Translations under genes and position numbers: made by a program
Shown: piece after piece, positions 11,849 to 22,917 of the stretch
Layout of the letters: each line of letters opens with the position of its first letter
Position numbering within the stretch: the first letter of the stretch is position 1
Notes under the pieces: generated by a model
Database searches by the model: none
What the model was told of the DNA's origin: nothing
Seen by the model: only the letters and a program-made list of their open reading frames with translations
Assembly (NCBI GenBank): GCA_027559495.1
Contig: JAMXSV010000016.1
Location: 310,001 to 374,000 of the forward strand
Direction of reading: 5' to 3'
Length of the DNA: 64,000 bases
Source of the DNA: Aurifilum marmelostoma
Lineage: Eukaryota > Ascomycota > Sordariomycetes > Diaporthales > Cryphonectriaceae

Positions 11849-13912
11849 TCACTCCACCTCATAGACCTCGAAGCCCACCAGATCAGGAGCCCAGGTGGCC
11901 TCATCCCCATACGACGTGAAGATGACCTCATTCCCATCCCCGGCAACAAACCCATCCACGTAGACATACAGCCGCCCGGCATCATACCAGTCGCCCCCGC
12001 TGATGGGAAACGCAAATCGCGTCCCGTCCCCGGCGGCCTGGTTCACGGCGATGGTCATGTTGCGCGTGTTGTCGCCCCAGTCCCAGGCCGTCGCGAGCGC
12101 CACGTCGTAGTTGCAGTAGTCGATGCCCAGCAGCTTGGTCCCAGCCGTGGCCGCCTCGACGCCCGAGAAGGTCACCGACGCCGCGGACTGGCCCTCGCCG
12201 ATGTCGCCCACCTTGGTCCCCGCGGGCAGGCACCCGCCCGACGGACAGTCCACGACCACCGCGTTGCCCGCGAGCGCGGCGTCCTCGGCGGCGGTGTAGT
12301 ACCCGCCCACGGGCGTCTGCACGCCCGACGTGGCGTTGACGATGTCGGAGAGCACGAGCAGCCGCAGCTCGTGGCCGGCGAGCGTGGTGGTGTAGTTCCC
12401 GGACAGCGCGCCGAGGCTCTCGCCCGCCCAGACGTCCTCGGCCGTGGCGGACGCGATGCCCAGGTCCGCGGGCAGGCTGAGCGTGACGGGCTGGCTGCCG
12501 TTGTACCAGTTGGCCAGCCCGACCACCTGGCGCCCGCCCGACAGCTCGCCCTGCCAGATGTCGTACTGCGCGGCGGTGTAGCGGCGGACGAGCCGGGCCT
12601 GGCTGCCGAGGCTGTCCTGGTTGAGGGCGATGACGGCCGTGTTGGAGAGGATGTCGAGGGAGGACTGCGGGGTCAGGGAGCCGGCGAGGGCGGACCCGAT
12701 GACGAGGGGGGACTTGTTGATGGCCCACATGCCGAAGTGGAACTTCTCCTCCTCGCTGGACAGGGCGTGGAGGCCTACGATGAGCATGTCCATGTCGGCG
12801 TAGGCGCCTACCCCGGTGTGCTTGTAGTAGGGCACCACCTGGTTCGTGATGCGCCAGATGCTGCGCCAGGCGTCGTAGATGTCGTTGGAGATGCGCCACG
12901 AGTTTGCAATCTCAGAGGCCCTGAGGTTTTGTGTCAGTAGAGGGAAGAAACATTTCTTTTTCTTTTCAAATCTAGCATAGAGAAGGAAAGGGACAGGGAA
13001 AGAGGGAAGGGGGGGGGGGGGTTTCATTGCTTACCAGACTCCTATGTCCTCCCCCACGCCCCACTGGCATACCTGATACACGGTATCTCGTGATGTCGCG
13101 GCGAGGGCGCTGGCCATGACATCGAAGCGGGTGGGAGAGCCCGAGACGGCACCCGTGTAGTCTGCATCTGTGGTGGTTGAGTTTGCGTAGCAGTTGTCAT
13201 ACCTGTCACGGATGGGGAGAGAATATTAGTTGATTGAAGAGAGAGCAATGTGTAAATGGGACTGCCTCGCCCCGTACACCTACTCACTTCAACGAATCCG
13301 CGCCCCATGCTGCGAACGAGTCTGCGTCGAGTGTCTCGTAGCCTGTAAAAGAAGAGAGAGAAGAAAGACGTCAGTATCCATTGACACTCCCTCAGCAACA
13401 TTGGGTGATTGGTCGTAATCACCTATGCAAGTAATACACAAAGCAAGAGACTAATTATAGAGTTTTTGTACAAACAAACTCTCAAGACAAAGAGAGAAGA
13501 AAAAAAAAAAAAAAAACTCACCAAGTGAAGCAGGCTGGTCAGTCGAGCCACACTGGTAATGCCCAGCCCCGGAGTATACCCCAAACTGCAGACCCAACCC
13601 ATGAATGTACTCGCCCAAAGCCGCACCGCCCGAAGGGAACGTGTCCGGGTTCCAGACCAGCTCGCCCGTCGAAGAGTTGCGGTAGGTGGCCGTCCAGCCG
13701 CAGTCGGTCGTGACATAGGTGTAGCCGAGGGCGTCCAGGCCCAGGCTCACGAGGGCCGCCGCGTTGTCCTGGATGATCTCCTCGGTGGGCGCGCAGCTGT
13801 AGTAGTTGTAGCTGTCCCAGCCCATCACCGGGGTGGACGTCCGGACCGTGGTTGCGGAGACGGGTGTGGCAATGTTGGTGCCTATGAGGCACAGCGTCAA
13901 GAGGGCCCACAT
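11849..13912 (-). CDS. secreted GH27 alpha-galactosidase with C-terminal CBM-like domain
   Basis: Hydrolyses terminal alpha-1,6-galactose from raffinose-type oligosaccharides and galactomannan outside the cell. Exons 13912-13522, 13342-13288, 13202-13035 and 12920-11849 sum to 1686 nt, 561 aa. A signal peptide (about residues 1-20, ending TPVSA) is followed by GH27 marks: MGWDSYNYY, the TDCGW strand, the nucleophile motif LKYDNC spanning exons 2-3, and the acid/base region with ADMDML followed by the alpha-galactosidase WAINKSPL block. From about residue 400 a separate beta-rich domain begins with GGYYTAAEDAALAGNA and ends GFEVYEVE, resembling a CBM35-type carbohydrate-binding module (inference from pattern only). 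Intron 1 holds an A16 run directly beside the donor. Several N-glycosylation sequons (NGS, NYT, NMT) are present. Confidence 0.92.
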
Positions 13913-14575
13913 GATTATTGAGTTTGCAGGTTTGTTTTGGCTTCAGAAGACAAGCATTCAATCACACGGCCCGAGAGTCTCTGTGATGGGACTGGCAGAC
14001 GCCACAACAGGTGCAGATACTTAAAGCCAAACCTCCCGAGATCTTCAGCAACAACAGCATCTCCCAAGATGATGATGATGATGATGATGGGCTTGTCCAG
14101 CTTATTTCTACTTCTCCCAAAGGAGCAGAGAGAGACACTCCCTAGTTGCTCTATTCCAGGAGTAATTACAGAAAAAGGTCCCATGACGTCCCTCGTCCAT
14201 TTTCCCATTCAGAGGCCGTATCCGTCCGGGGTTGTATTCACTGGCCTCGCAAATACTATAGTGAACCCCGCATCCCCAACCTTGGAAAGTCAATTTGCCG
14301 CCCTCCGCCCCAGAAGCGCACCTGTTAGAGAACCTTTCCCCCCCCTGCTCGTGGGGCCGATGCTGAGCACACAGCTGAGAGCTGCTATGTAGCATTGGCA
14401 GTTGGGGAACGACTTAGACGACCCAATGAATATACCTGGGCACGCGTCGTATTGTACATGTCCGAGTCGAGTCGCTGCTCATAGAATGAATGCTAAGCTG
14501 CTCCACACCCTCTTATTCCGAGGCAGTAGAAAATGGCATGCAAGCAACAGGGCTGTCAGCATGACTGCGAACTTT
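13913..14575. other. intergenic, alpha-galactosidase promoter side
   Basis: No gene. It includes a short GAT repeat at about 14068-14089 and CT-rich sequence; it is the promoter of the alpha-galactosidase and the 3' flank of the Zn2Cys6 gene. Confidence 0.45.
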
Positions 14576-16272
14576 CTAAGCTATAGATGACACGTCCGTC
14601 GTCGTGATCAGTCCGCAGCTCCTCTTGGGAAGCCTCAGGATATAGTCGAGATGAGGCACGTCGCTGTGATACTTCTCCAGATAGATGCAGATGGCTTGAC
14701 ATTCCAACACTGCCCTCTTCCTGTGGTAATTGATCGATAATCCATTGACGGTTAGCAAAGTGCTCTGCCAATTGTGCTAAAAGAAGGTCTCTATAGTACA
14801 AACACTTCAAAACGGTGGTGGTTTAGGACATTCGACTGAAAGAGAGGGGGGTGGGGGAGAAAGGTAGACGTACCACATCCACCAAAATTGTGTCGAAATG
14901 GCTTTCGAATACCAGTAGGCAACCAGAATCAGCACCCCAGGATCCTTGTGTTTCCACAGTTCTCGGAACTCGGGACTCGTGTAGTGGGTGAAGGTCGCAA
15001 ACTTCATGATGTTCTGCTGGTTATAGTCCTGCGGCAGGAGCTGCGACAAGATGTTGGCTGCACGGAAGTACGGGCTCTCGGCCCACGTGGCAGGGTCCGT
15101 CAGGTGGAGGAACTCGAGGATCTCGGGCGGGATGTTGGGGAACCCGCCGTCCTTGAGCTCGTCAGGCGTGAAGTCGTCATCCCCGCCCCAGGGGTTGGCC
15201 TGGACGTGCATCTCCTGGAAGCAGCAGTCCGGCCTCATGGGGTCGCAAAAGTCCCAGAGGTCTTGCTTCCCCAGGGCCAGAACCAGCCAGTCGGGCTCGC
15301 CCGGCCCGCGGGACTTGAGCGGCCACGCCTCTTGCGGCTTGGTTGCGTCGATGTTGCAGATGTAGATGATGCCGATCAGGGTCGACGCCATCCAGCAGGC
15401 GTCGCGCTCCGACGAGGTCGCGTCTGGGTCGCACAGTTTCTGGTTGAACATGGCTGTGCCCGTGTAGTAGTGATACAGTTCTTTCGGGGTGAACTTTGTG
15501 TCTGATGTTGTCTGCGAGACACGGTCGTGCATCAGTGTGAAGGTGAGAACCAGGTGCATCAGGAAAGGGTGCTGAGGTAGACCCAGTTAGCCCCAACTCG
15601 GAAGGTGAAGTGATCATCTTTCTGAGGAATATTGATATCCTTGCGTGGGAGCATAGACAGCATCTTATCAAGTCACGAAGACGTAGAAGCCACTGGAACA
15701 AGACGATAGACTCACCAGACAAGCCAGCCTGGGCGTCTCGGCCTGCAGGATCCATCTGGACTTTTCAGTCCCGAGAGTGAGGATGGATCTCTGGTGAAAC
15801 CTGTTGAGGGCATCGATGTCGGACTGTTTGACATTGTAAACCTGGTTCGGGCCGCCCAACATGGCAGCACTAGGTGATCCCCGCAGGGACTGGTTGACCA
15901 TGCTCAGGATGGTCTGGTCCACCGACACAGGAGATCTCGGAGGCGAGTCCATCAGGGAGGCCCCGTCGAAGCAGAGGACAAGCTCCCCCGCGGCAGTGGC
16001 CGATCTAGGGCCGTAGTTGCACGCGACTCCGAAGGCGACGCAGGTCTTGCATTGTGGTTTCGCCTCATCACACTGAAGAAGGCAAAGTTGAAGGTTTGCA
16101 TCAGTTGGATGTTCTGCGTCTTCCTCCTTGTCTGCTTGGGAGAGGCCACTCTCACCTTGACGCGCCGCAGCTTACAGTTGCCGCATCCTGATCTCGACTT
16201 GCTGTGGGCTTTTCTCTTGCGCCGGACAGCTTTGACCGGATTCTCCGACAGGACCATACACTTGGAACCCAT
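14576..16272 (-). CDS. Zn2Cys6 transcription factor
   Basis: DNA-binding regulator of the fungal binuclear zinc cluster class. Exons 16272-16156, 16072-15716, 15571-14874 and 14720-14576 sum to 1317 nt, 438 aa. The zinc cluster is split by intron 1: GCGNCKLRRVK is in exon 1 and CDEAKPQCKTCVAFGVAC in exon 2, together giving C-x2-C-x6-C-x5-C-x2-C-x6-C at about residues 30-56. It is preceded by a basic run (RRKRKAHSK). The C-terminal half is a helical fungal factor domain (HPFLMHLVLTFTLMHDR) of the short class also found in sterol-uptake (Upc2-like) regulators. The last exon joins at WKRAVLECQAICIYLE. Its flanks are two secreted glycoside-degrading enzymes, so a role in their control is possible but unproven. 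Confidence 0.88.
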
Positions 16273-17055
16273 GATCACCGGCTTTGACCCAGCAGGGGGA
16301 AGGTGGGAGCGGTGAACTGTTCTGTTCAGAACTGGCTTTATCGCTTGTATTCTTGCAGGATGGTTATGGTAAGAGCCCGCCAGCGAGAGAGCCCATACAG
16401 CAACCCTGGGTATTATCCCGATATCTCAAGAGAAGTAGCTGCTGTTCGTGGATGGTATTGGAATGGTCATTTAACTAGATGGTAGAGCTAGGTTTGCGGT
16501 CACCATGCGTATGCAAAGATGGAAAACGAAAGACATGTTGGACAGTAGTAGCTGAGGGCAAGAGCTCTTTGTTGTTAATAGTGTAGGTGTCTCGGAGGTC
16601 AGCCCGTAAACCCCGATTGGATCGAGGCACTGAGCGCACCGCCTCTGCAGTGTTTCTGGGGCACTAAAGGATGGAGTCTAACCTCGTTTCGTATTCAATC
16701 AAGCTGTCATACCCAACTGTGTCAGATTTAGATGAGCTTATGAAGCATGGGTCCTAAGCAGAGAGGCCGTCACATCGGGCGTCTCTACTGCATGTATTGT
16801 ATTACCCCCATTCAAGAGCGGATTCCAGCGTCATTGACTATCAGCTGAATAACGTGCATGTCGCCGAGACAATCACCTCGGGAGGGATACACTCCTTTAT
16901 ATATTCCAAAAAGACTTGGACCTTTCGCTCCATCGGTGAGCCAGCCAGTAAGGTGCGTCGGGTCTTGACGTGGTGCGAGTTCCTATCAGCCTCACAGCTG
17001 CAAAGTATGTGATTATTCACTTTATATTCAAAAAGGCTAGATAATTACAGACCTT
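16273..17055. other. intergenic, no gene seen
   Basis: Upstream region of the Zn2Cys6 gene and 3' flank of the esterase. Nothing recognisable on either strand. Confidence 0.45.
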
Positions 17056-18258
17056 CTAGGCAGAAGAAGCCTTGAGGAATTTTTCGACCTCCGCTGCGAG
17101 GATGGAGTGAACGTGAGTTGTCCTGTTCTCAGTGTAAGCGACTACTCATAACTTACGAATCATCAATCATCACAGCTGGCATAAACATGTCATGATTGAC
17201 TCACATGTGCCCACTATTATACCAGAAATAATCATCAAGAGGAAGACACCCGTACTGGGTAACTGGCAACGGCTGGTCGTAGTCTGGACAGAACGATGTC
17301 GTGTTGACGATGTCGTACTTGGCAGGATCATCCAGCACCCCGTTCAGGAACGTGTTGGAGTCGAACACCAACGCCGTGGCGTCCTTGTTCTGGGACGCAA
17401 AGGCGGCGGCGTGCTTATCCAGAGTGTTGTCCCACCACTCGATCATGGTCGCGTTCGGAAGAGGCCCGACAGCGCGCACGAGGTTGCCCGGGGTGCGGTT
17501 GAGCGGGGGCAGCTTCATGAACAGCCACTTCTTGTAACCGGCCTCGTAGACGGGCTGGACGGCCTGCTCGAACATGGTGGTGATGAGCTCGTCGTAGAAG
17601 GTGGGGAAGTCGACATCGAGCTCGTCCGAGTCGCCAATGTCGTTGATGCCGATCCACAGGGCCACCAGCGTCTTGTCCGCGTCGACAATGTCTTTGAGCA
17701 CGGGCTGGCCGTAGCGCAGGAACTGCTCGGTCTGGTTGACGAGCTGCACCGACCAGTTGTGGTGGAGTGGCAGGTACTCGACGGATATGTCGGCACCGCC
17801 AAAGGCGAAGTCCCAGAGCTGGATGTCGCAGGTCTGCGGGTCGGTGAGGCCCTCCTTGACGCCGCACTGGGTGATGTCTTCGATCCAGTTGGGCCCGCGG
17901 TTCGCCGTGCTGTTGACGTCCTCCTGCATGATGCGGTCAGAGAGCAGCTGCTCCGGCGTGTAGGAGAAGTTCAAGTTTGACCCGATAAATGTCGAGTTTG
18001 CGTAGCCTAGAGTTCCCTGAGCATATGTGTATGAGTCTCCGAAAGCGATGCTATTTTATTACATCCGAGAATTTAACTATTAGTAGCACAGTCCTTCATC
18101 GTCTCATTTTCTGTTTGACAAGTCACATACACATATTTTGTATCGTCCCACCGAAAAGGTGATGTTTTGTTGGTACGAGATAGTACGGGAGTCGAACTCG
18201 CCAGGAGCGGGAACGACAGGACGGCTACGCATGCCGATACGAGCTTTGAAGAGGCCAT
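17056..18258 (-). CDS. secreted SGNH/GDSL esterase, CE16 acetylesterase-like
   Basis: Removes acetyl groups from hemicellulose oligosaccharides outside the cell (role of the CE16 family). Exons 18258-18131, 18050-17205 and 17122-17056 sum to 1041 nt, 346 aa. A signal peptide (MASSKLVSACVAVLSFPLLASS) precedes FRWDDTKY; splicing then gives VIAFGDSYTYAQGT, the GDS block with the nucleophile Ser. Block II is the Gly of FAFGGADIS, block III is GINDIGDSD (GxND), and the catalytic Asp-x-x-His falls near the C-terminus, where the last 67-nt exon supplies the final His (GHMTTHVHSILA) after the intron. Without that exon the protein would end at GHM and lose the catalytic His. The short third exon uses acceptor 17123-17125 with a CTTAC branch site. 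Confidence 0.9.
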
Positions 18259-18367
18259 CTTGGTCTATGGTGAAGATGATGATATCGCTGCTGCTGAGCC
18301 AGGAGCATACTGCTCAATGCGACTTGTATATGTCTTGCGACGAGAAAAGTGCCAAGACCATCAGGAG

Positions 18368-18376
18368 ATTATATAG
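18368..18376 (-). promoter_or_regulatory. TATA-like element of esterase gene
   Basis: TATATAA read on the minus strand about 110 bp before the esterase ATG. Confidence 0.45.
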
Positions 18377-19623
18377 CTGATTAGGTTCAGAGTGCTGTTC
18401 CGGACCGCTCCCAACTACAGCCATTGGTGGAAATGCTGGCCCTCACTGCAGTCTGGGGGTGACATGGTGGGCGGTTGAAAGACTGTTCTTGCAGGAAGCA
18501 GACATCATGGATCCATTTTTCCTTGGAAGCCCTGCATTTGTCACTTCTTTACGAGACCAGCCCCCTCCGTTCCCTACCTTATTTTCCCAAGGTTCAAGTA
18601 CATACATACTCGAAGTGTTTACCCCAAACTCTCTCTCCGCACTGCATGTACCTCCATTACAGCAAGCCCCGCCGGATCTCTGTGCGGGTCCCTCACGGCT
18701 AAATAGCACGCGCCGGAGGACATTGTAGCGAGTGTCCTCTTATGTGGTTCGCTAGGTGCATTTCTGCGGCCTACATCGGGTCTGAAAGTTCAATTGCCCA
18801 TGCATGCGGAAGAGAGGAGAGCGGTGGCCTGGGGGATCAACCTCTCTCTCTTTGAAATTATATGACGAGGGAGTACTACCACAATGGACCGCTTCCCTGG
18901 TTTCGTCATATCTCAAGATCGACAGCGTAGTGTAGAGACGGCATGATACAACCACTTTTGTGACGACAGTATACCATCAGTGACCAAGTTGCATTGCCCC
19001 ACGAGCTCGATACAGCCCGGAATAAAGGCCGAGATGTGTTTTCGTCGGTTGTCACTGCCGAAGCCCGCTTCCTGGCCGCTGATCTGGACAGGGAGGGGCT
19101 CAGTGTGTGTGTTTTGCTGGGTGACAACGCTTTGGAGAGGCAGAAAGTCATGCTCCAGACGCCACAGTACAACCTCCAGGAGCCAGTGCAGGGTGAAGGA
19201 CGTCCGAAACATTTCTGTATTGTAGTGCAGGTAAAACCAGTCTTCTAGTAGATCTGGAAGAAGGTAGGAGACCAGCTGGCGGACAGCTGGCGGAGGCGGC
19301 CCGATCGCCACGCCCACCAGCTCTCGTCGACAGGGATTGCCACACAGCAAAAGCTTCCGCGTCACGGGGCGCAGTCGAAGCTCGCCGAGGCTTGGTATCC
19401 ACACAGCCACTCTATCCCAGCGTATGAGGCGCGACGTACACGTGCTAACGATCATTACGCCTTGTGACGCCCAGACGCCGAACGCTGAGCGCCAGCCCTT
19501 CTACATAGTACTATAAGCCGCCAGGTTCATCCCACTTCTTGGCCTGAGACTGCGCCCCACGACTTGTCAAGCACATGGCCGCTCGGTCTTCGGGAGTCGT
19601 CCGTGGACAAAACATAAGAGTTG

Positions 19624-19632
19624 TATATAAAG
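19624..19632 (+). promoter_or_regulatory. TATA box of glycine-zipper gene
   Basis: TATATAAAG about 200 bp before the ATG at 19828. A consensus TATA box in fungi is typical of stress-induced genes, which fits the family. Confidence 0.55.
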
Positions 19633-19827
19633 ATGGACGTTTCCTCCTTCAGGTAAGTTGGTAATGATATTTGGCATCTCGAAAACCCTTGAGAAGAACA
19701 TTTCCTCTCGATCCCTCTCTGTGAAACCTACAATATTCCTTCACATACTACACAAATATCGAAAACATAATTTCCACGCAACAGTCGATCATCAACAAGA
19801 ACAAACTTCTGGTCGTTTCCCGCCAAA

Positions 19828-20364
19828 ATGTCAGCAGCAGACTACTACAACAGCGGCTCAAAAAGCAGCTATACACCCTCCTACAGCGCACCACAACAAC
19901 CCCAGTACGCCGGCACTCCTCCAGCCTACCAGCAACACCAGCAGTACCCAGCAGCAGGCCAGCAGCCCCAGGAAGGCGAAAAGGGCTTCCTCGCCACCAC
20001 GCTGGGCGGCGTGGCCGGCGGCGCTGCGGCACACCACTATGGCAAGTCCAGCAAGCTCAAGACCGCGCTCGGGGCGGTAGGAGGAGCAGTCGCCCTGAAT
20101 GTCATCGAGCACAAGCTCAAGGGCCGTCACGGACACAATGACCATCATCACGGCCACCATGGACATCACCAGGGCGGCTCGGGCGGGCTGCTTAGCGGAC
20201 TGGTGGGGGGTAAGAAGCATCATCACCACCATGGCCACCACTATGGCGGTCCGCCTCCTTCGTTTGGTGGACATCACCAGCCTGGCTCCTCATTTGGAGG
20301 GTTTGGGGCGGGACACCACCACGGTCATCATGGACACCACGGTGGAGGCTTCGGCGGATGGTAA
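19828..20364 (+). CDS. glycine-zipper, His/Gly-rich small protein
   Basis: Single exon, 178 aa, function unknown. The start has a good context (CGCCAAAATG). The N-terminal 50 residues are Tyr/Gln/Pro-rich (YSAPQQPQYAG type). The middle is a glycine-zipper segment, TTLGGVAGGAAAHHYG followed by LKTALGAVGGAVALNVIEHKLKG, which has G/A-xxx-G spacing and could insert in or associate with membranes. The C-terminal 75 residues are repeats of GHH/HHGHH and GGF, which could bind metal ions. Glycine-zipper proteins of this layout in filamentous fungi are often stress-responsive; the TATA box agrees, but this is inference. Confidence 0.75.
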   Translation: MSAADYYNSGSKSSYTPSYSAPQQPQYAGTPPAYQQHQQYPAAGQQPQEGEKGFLATTLGGVAGGAAAHHYGKSSKLKTALGAVGGAVALNVIEHKLKGRHGHNDHHHGHHGHHQGGSGGLLSGLVGGKKHHHHHGHHYGGPPPSFGGHHQPGSSFGGFGAGHHHGHHGHHGGGFGGW

Positions 20365-20644
20365 TTCTTTTAGAGAACAGTATTTTTTTGTTGGGTCGGA
20401 CGACTTTTCTCACGAATTTCTTATCAATTTCTTTGCATGGTGGATACTGTACACGGCGTTTTGTTTGGCAAGGGGGGGGGGGGGAATCGGCTGGCATGTC
20501 ATGTCAGGGATATTATTGGGATCCAATCAAATGGACTTGGTTGATGGCTTGACGCTTCAAAAATACCCAAATTCATTTACATAACAAATTTAAACAAAGT
20601 GCCATATACGAAAGATGAGATGAGAAAATAGCTTTCATATTCCC

Positions 20645-21665
20645 TCAGTGGGTGAACTCCTCAACATAACCTAGTAGCTTCTTCCCAACAGCATCATATA
20701 TCGGGTCCTCCAGCCCCAGCCCCAAACAATACGAGACATGATTATGCCCCTCCAGCACCTCCAGCAACGGCAACTTGCCGAACCGCGTCCTGTGCTCGTG
20801 CAGGAACTCAAACGTCCCATCGAGGATCTCGTCCGCCTCAAACTCCCCGACAAGCATCCTCAGCTTGTACGGAAACTCCCCCGGGGCGCCGTCGCGGCGG
20901 TGCCAAAGTACTGCTGCCTGAACAGCGCCAGCGGGCCCCAGCGGCCGTTGACCTCGAAGGCGTTCTCGGCGCGGAACCACGAGGACAGCGCCTTGACCCT
21001 CTGCGTGTCGGTGACGTCCATGGTGAAGACGCCAGACATCGAGACGAGCCCCGCGGCCAGAGGCTGGGGGTTCGGGTCCAGGTAGCCCAGGAACAGGGCG
21101 GTCAGCAGGTGCACGGCGCCGGCGGACTGGCCCATCGCCACCACCTTGGTCGGGTCGCCGCCGTACCTCTCGATGTTGGCCTGGACCCACTGCAGAGCGG
21201 CCTTGACGTCCTCGGCGCCGTTGGGGTGGTGACCCGTCTGCAGGGCGAGGCGGTATGTGGCGAGGCAGGTGATGCAGCCATGCTTGGTGAAGTAATTGCC
21301 TTTTTGCAAGAATAGCCCAATCAGTTCCTTGCTTTTCCTGGTCTGGCCAGCAGGACGATACGGGGTCTCGGCTTACCAACGTTGGCATAGATATTGGGCG
21401 TCTGATCGTTGTTGCCCCCCACCAAACCCCCGCCGTGGAAGTAGACTACGACGGGCCGCCCGGAAGTTCCGGAGGCGGGACTGTAGACGTCGATGCGGTT
21501 CCTGTCGTCAGGTCCGTACTTGAGAGCCTTTTCTGCCTGGATGTCGCTGCCATATTTCGCGTTCTGCTGGGCTTGGACGGGCTCGTAGAGCTTGAGCAGT
21601 GTAGGAGGGACATCGGGCGACCAGGCCTTGCCGAACTTGGCCAGCGTCTCTCTGACGGCCTCCAT
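20645..21665 (-). CDS. alpha/beta-hydrolase esterase (frame broken by one missing base)
   Basis: Carboxylesterase of the HSL/type-B-like alpha/beta-hydrolase class. Exon 1 is 21665-21377 and exon 2 is 21299-20645. Seen motifs are the oxyanion hole VYFHGGG (about residue 75) and the nucleophile elbow GQSAG. The Asp/Glu region GEFEADEI and the His region LEGHNHVSY follow, but in a different frame from the first part. The switch occurs at the C5G4 run 20878-20886: the first frame gives TAPRGS and stops, while the second gives GEFPYKLRMLVGEFE. Exon total is 944 nt (3n+2), so one base is missing; corrected length is 314 aa. No signal peptide, so probably cytosolic. As written the enzyme would lack two triad residues. 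Confidence 0.82.
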
Positions 21666-22917
21666 GATGATGCTGCTCGACGGTGGAGGAGAGGGGGGGG
21701 GGGGATATTGAGAGTAGGCTCGCTGAATGGAAAAGACAAGGCGGCGTGCATAGGATGCAAAGCTGAAGGAAGATAGAAGCGCAGATTATATAGAACTATA
21801 AGTGCTGTATTCTCCGGCCCAGAAGTCCGCCTCTTCATCTATCACTCTCGCCTTTGCACGTACCAGAATTGGTATCTGCAGAGGTAGTCAGAATCGGCAG
21901 TTGATCTGGACGCGCCCTAGCCAGCTCCTCCTCTGAGACTGTTGACCATTTCAAGTTAGAAGGCAGCAGCTAATTCGGAAATCAATGAACCTCCTCAGCA
22001 GTGCATCCTGGTGGTGTGTTTTGAAAGCTCGGAATTGCCGGTGGTGAATGGACACCTCGGATCAGACATTTCCCCCAGTTATAGGTTGAAATATATATGT
22101 AGACATATATTGGAGTCGAGCGTCACTTGGAATCCTTAACATGGGAAGAGTGCCAACTTCCAGACTTGCCCAGTCCATTCAACAAGTGGCCTCTGTCATG
22201 CTCGTGGAATTACCCTGCCAAGTCTGACTTTGGTTCAACCCTACCTGTGAGGATGAAGTGAGGGTGTAACAAGAGAGTGAGGAGTACACCTCACAGGGTA
22301 TAGTTCTGGTAGATGTTCCTCCCACTGTCTGGTCTCTTGTCATGCTAATTGATTATTTCTTGTCAGGGCCAGCTCACAAAAGCTGAATCACCTTCTTGTG
22401 CATTGTGTGTGTCTGGAGGATGGTGTGGGAATTGAGGGGCCCCTCACAGCATGACAGGGCAGAGACAAGCTGGGCACTTGGCAGGCAGTCTTCCCGAAAA
22501 GCTCCGTTGCGGACCCCCTGCAAGCACTAGACCTGGGGAGAGGGTGGGCTCGCCTGTTCGCTTATAGCCGTTTAGTGCCGAAACCCCAGAGCAACAAGCT
22601 TGCTAGGCCCCCAGGGCCCTCAAGCCCTGTGCCAGGCCCGTGCCAGGCCTGCCCGAGGTCGTCCAGAGGAGCACCACCAGGGACCCACAGTAGCAATCCA
22701 GCAATGCAACTGGACACCAAAAGCCGCAATCGCACCTTGTTTCTGGACTTTTTGTTGCTGAAACTTTTCCCGGACCACATCACCGCCGACTAAACCATCC
22801 ACCAGACCAACCTTCATTTTTTTTCCTCACCCTTCTCCAGACGGAAAGACGTCGTCTAGCTAGCAGCCACCACCAGTCAATTGTTTCTGTTCTTCATTCT
22901 TCTCACACCCAGTCAAG
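21666..22917. other. divergent intergenic region
   Basis: Upstream of both the alpha/beta hydrolase and malate dehydrogenase. The MDH-proximal part is CT-rich with no TATA box, as usual for a housekeeping gene. No gene recognised. Confidence 0.5.
21786..21792 (-). promoter_or_regulatory. TATA-like element of esterase gene
   Basis: TATATAA on the minus strand about 120 bp before the alpha/beta-hydrolase ATG. Confidence 0.4.

Larger units (their letters stand above)
18259..19827. other. divergent intergenic region; doubtful ORF inside
   Basis: Shared upstream region of the esterase (minus) and glycine-zipper gene (plus). A 180-codon minus-strand frame (18913-19455) has a plausible mixed composition, with a stretch LVSYLLPDLLEDWFYLHYNTEMF, but I recognise no family, and it has no splice or promoter support. 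I list it here as a possible hypothetical or decayed gene rather than as a CDS. Confidence 0.35.

Noticed and set aside
18913..19455. 180-codon minus-strand ORF
   Set aside because: Reasonable composition but no family, start context, intron or promoter support; kept as a note in the spacer entry.
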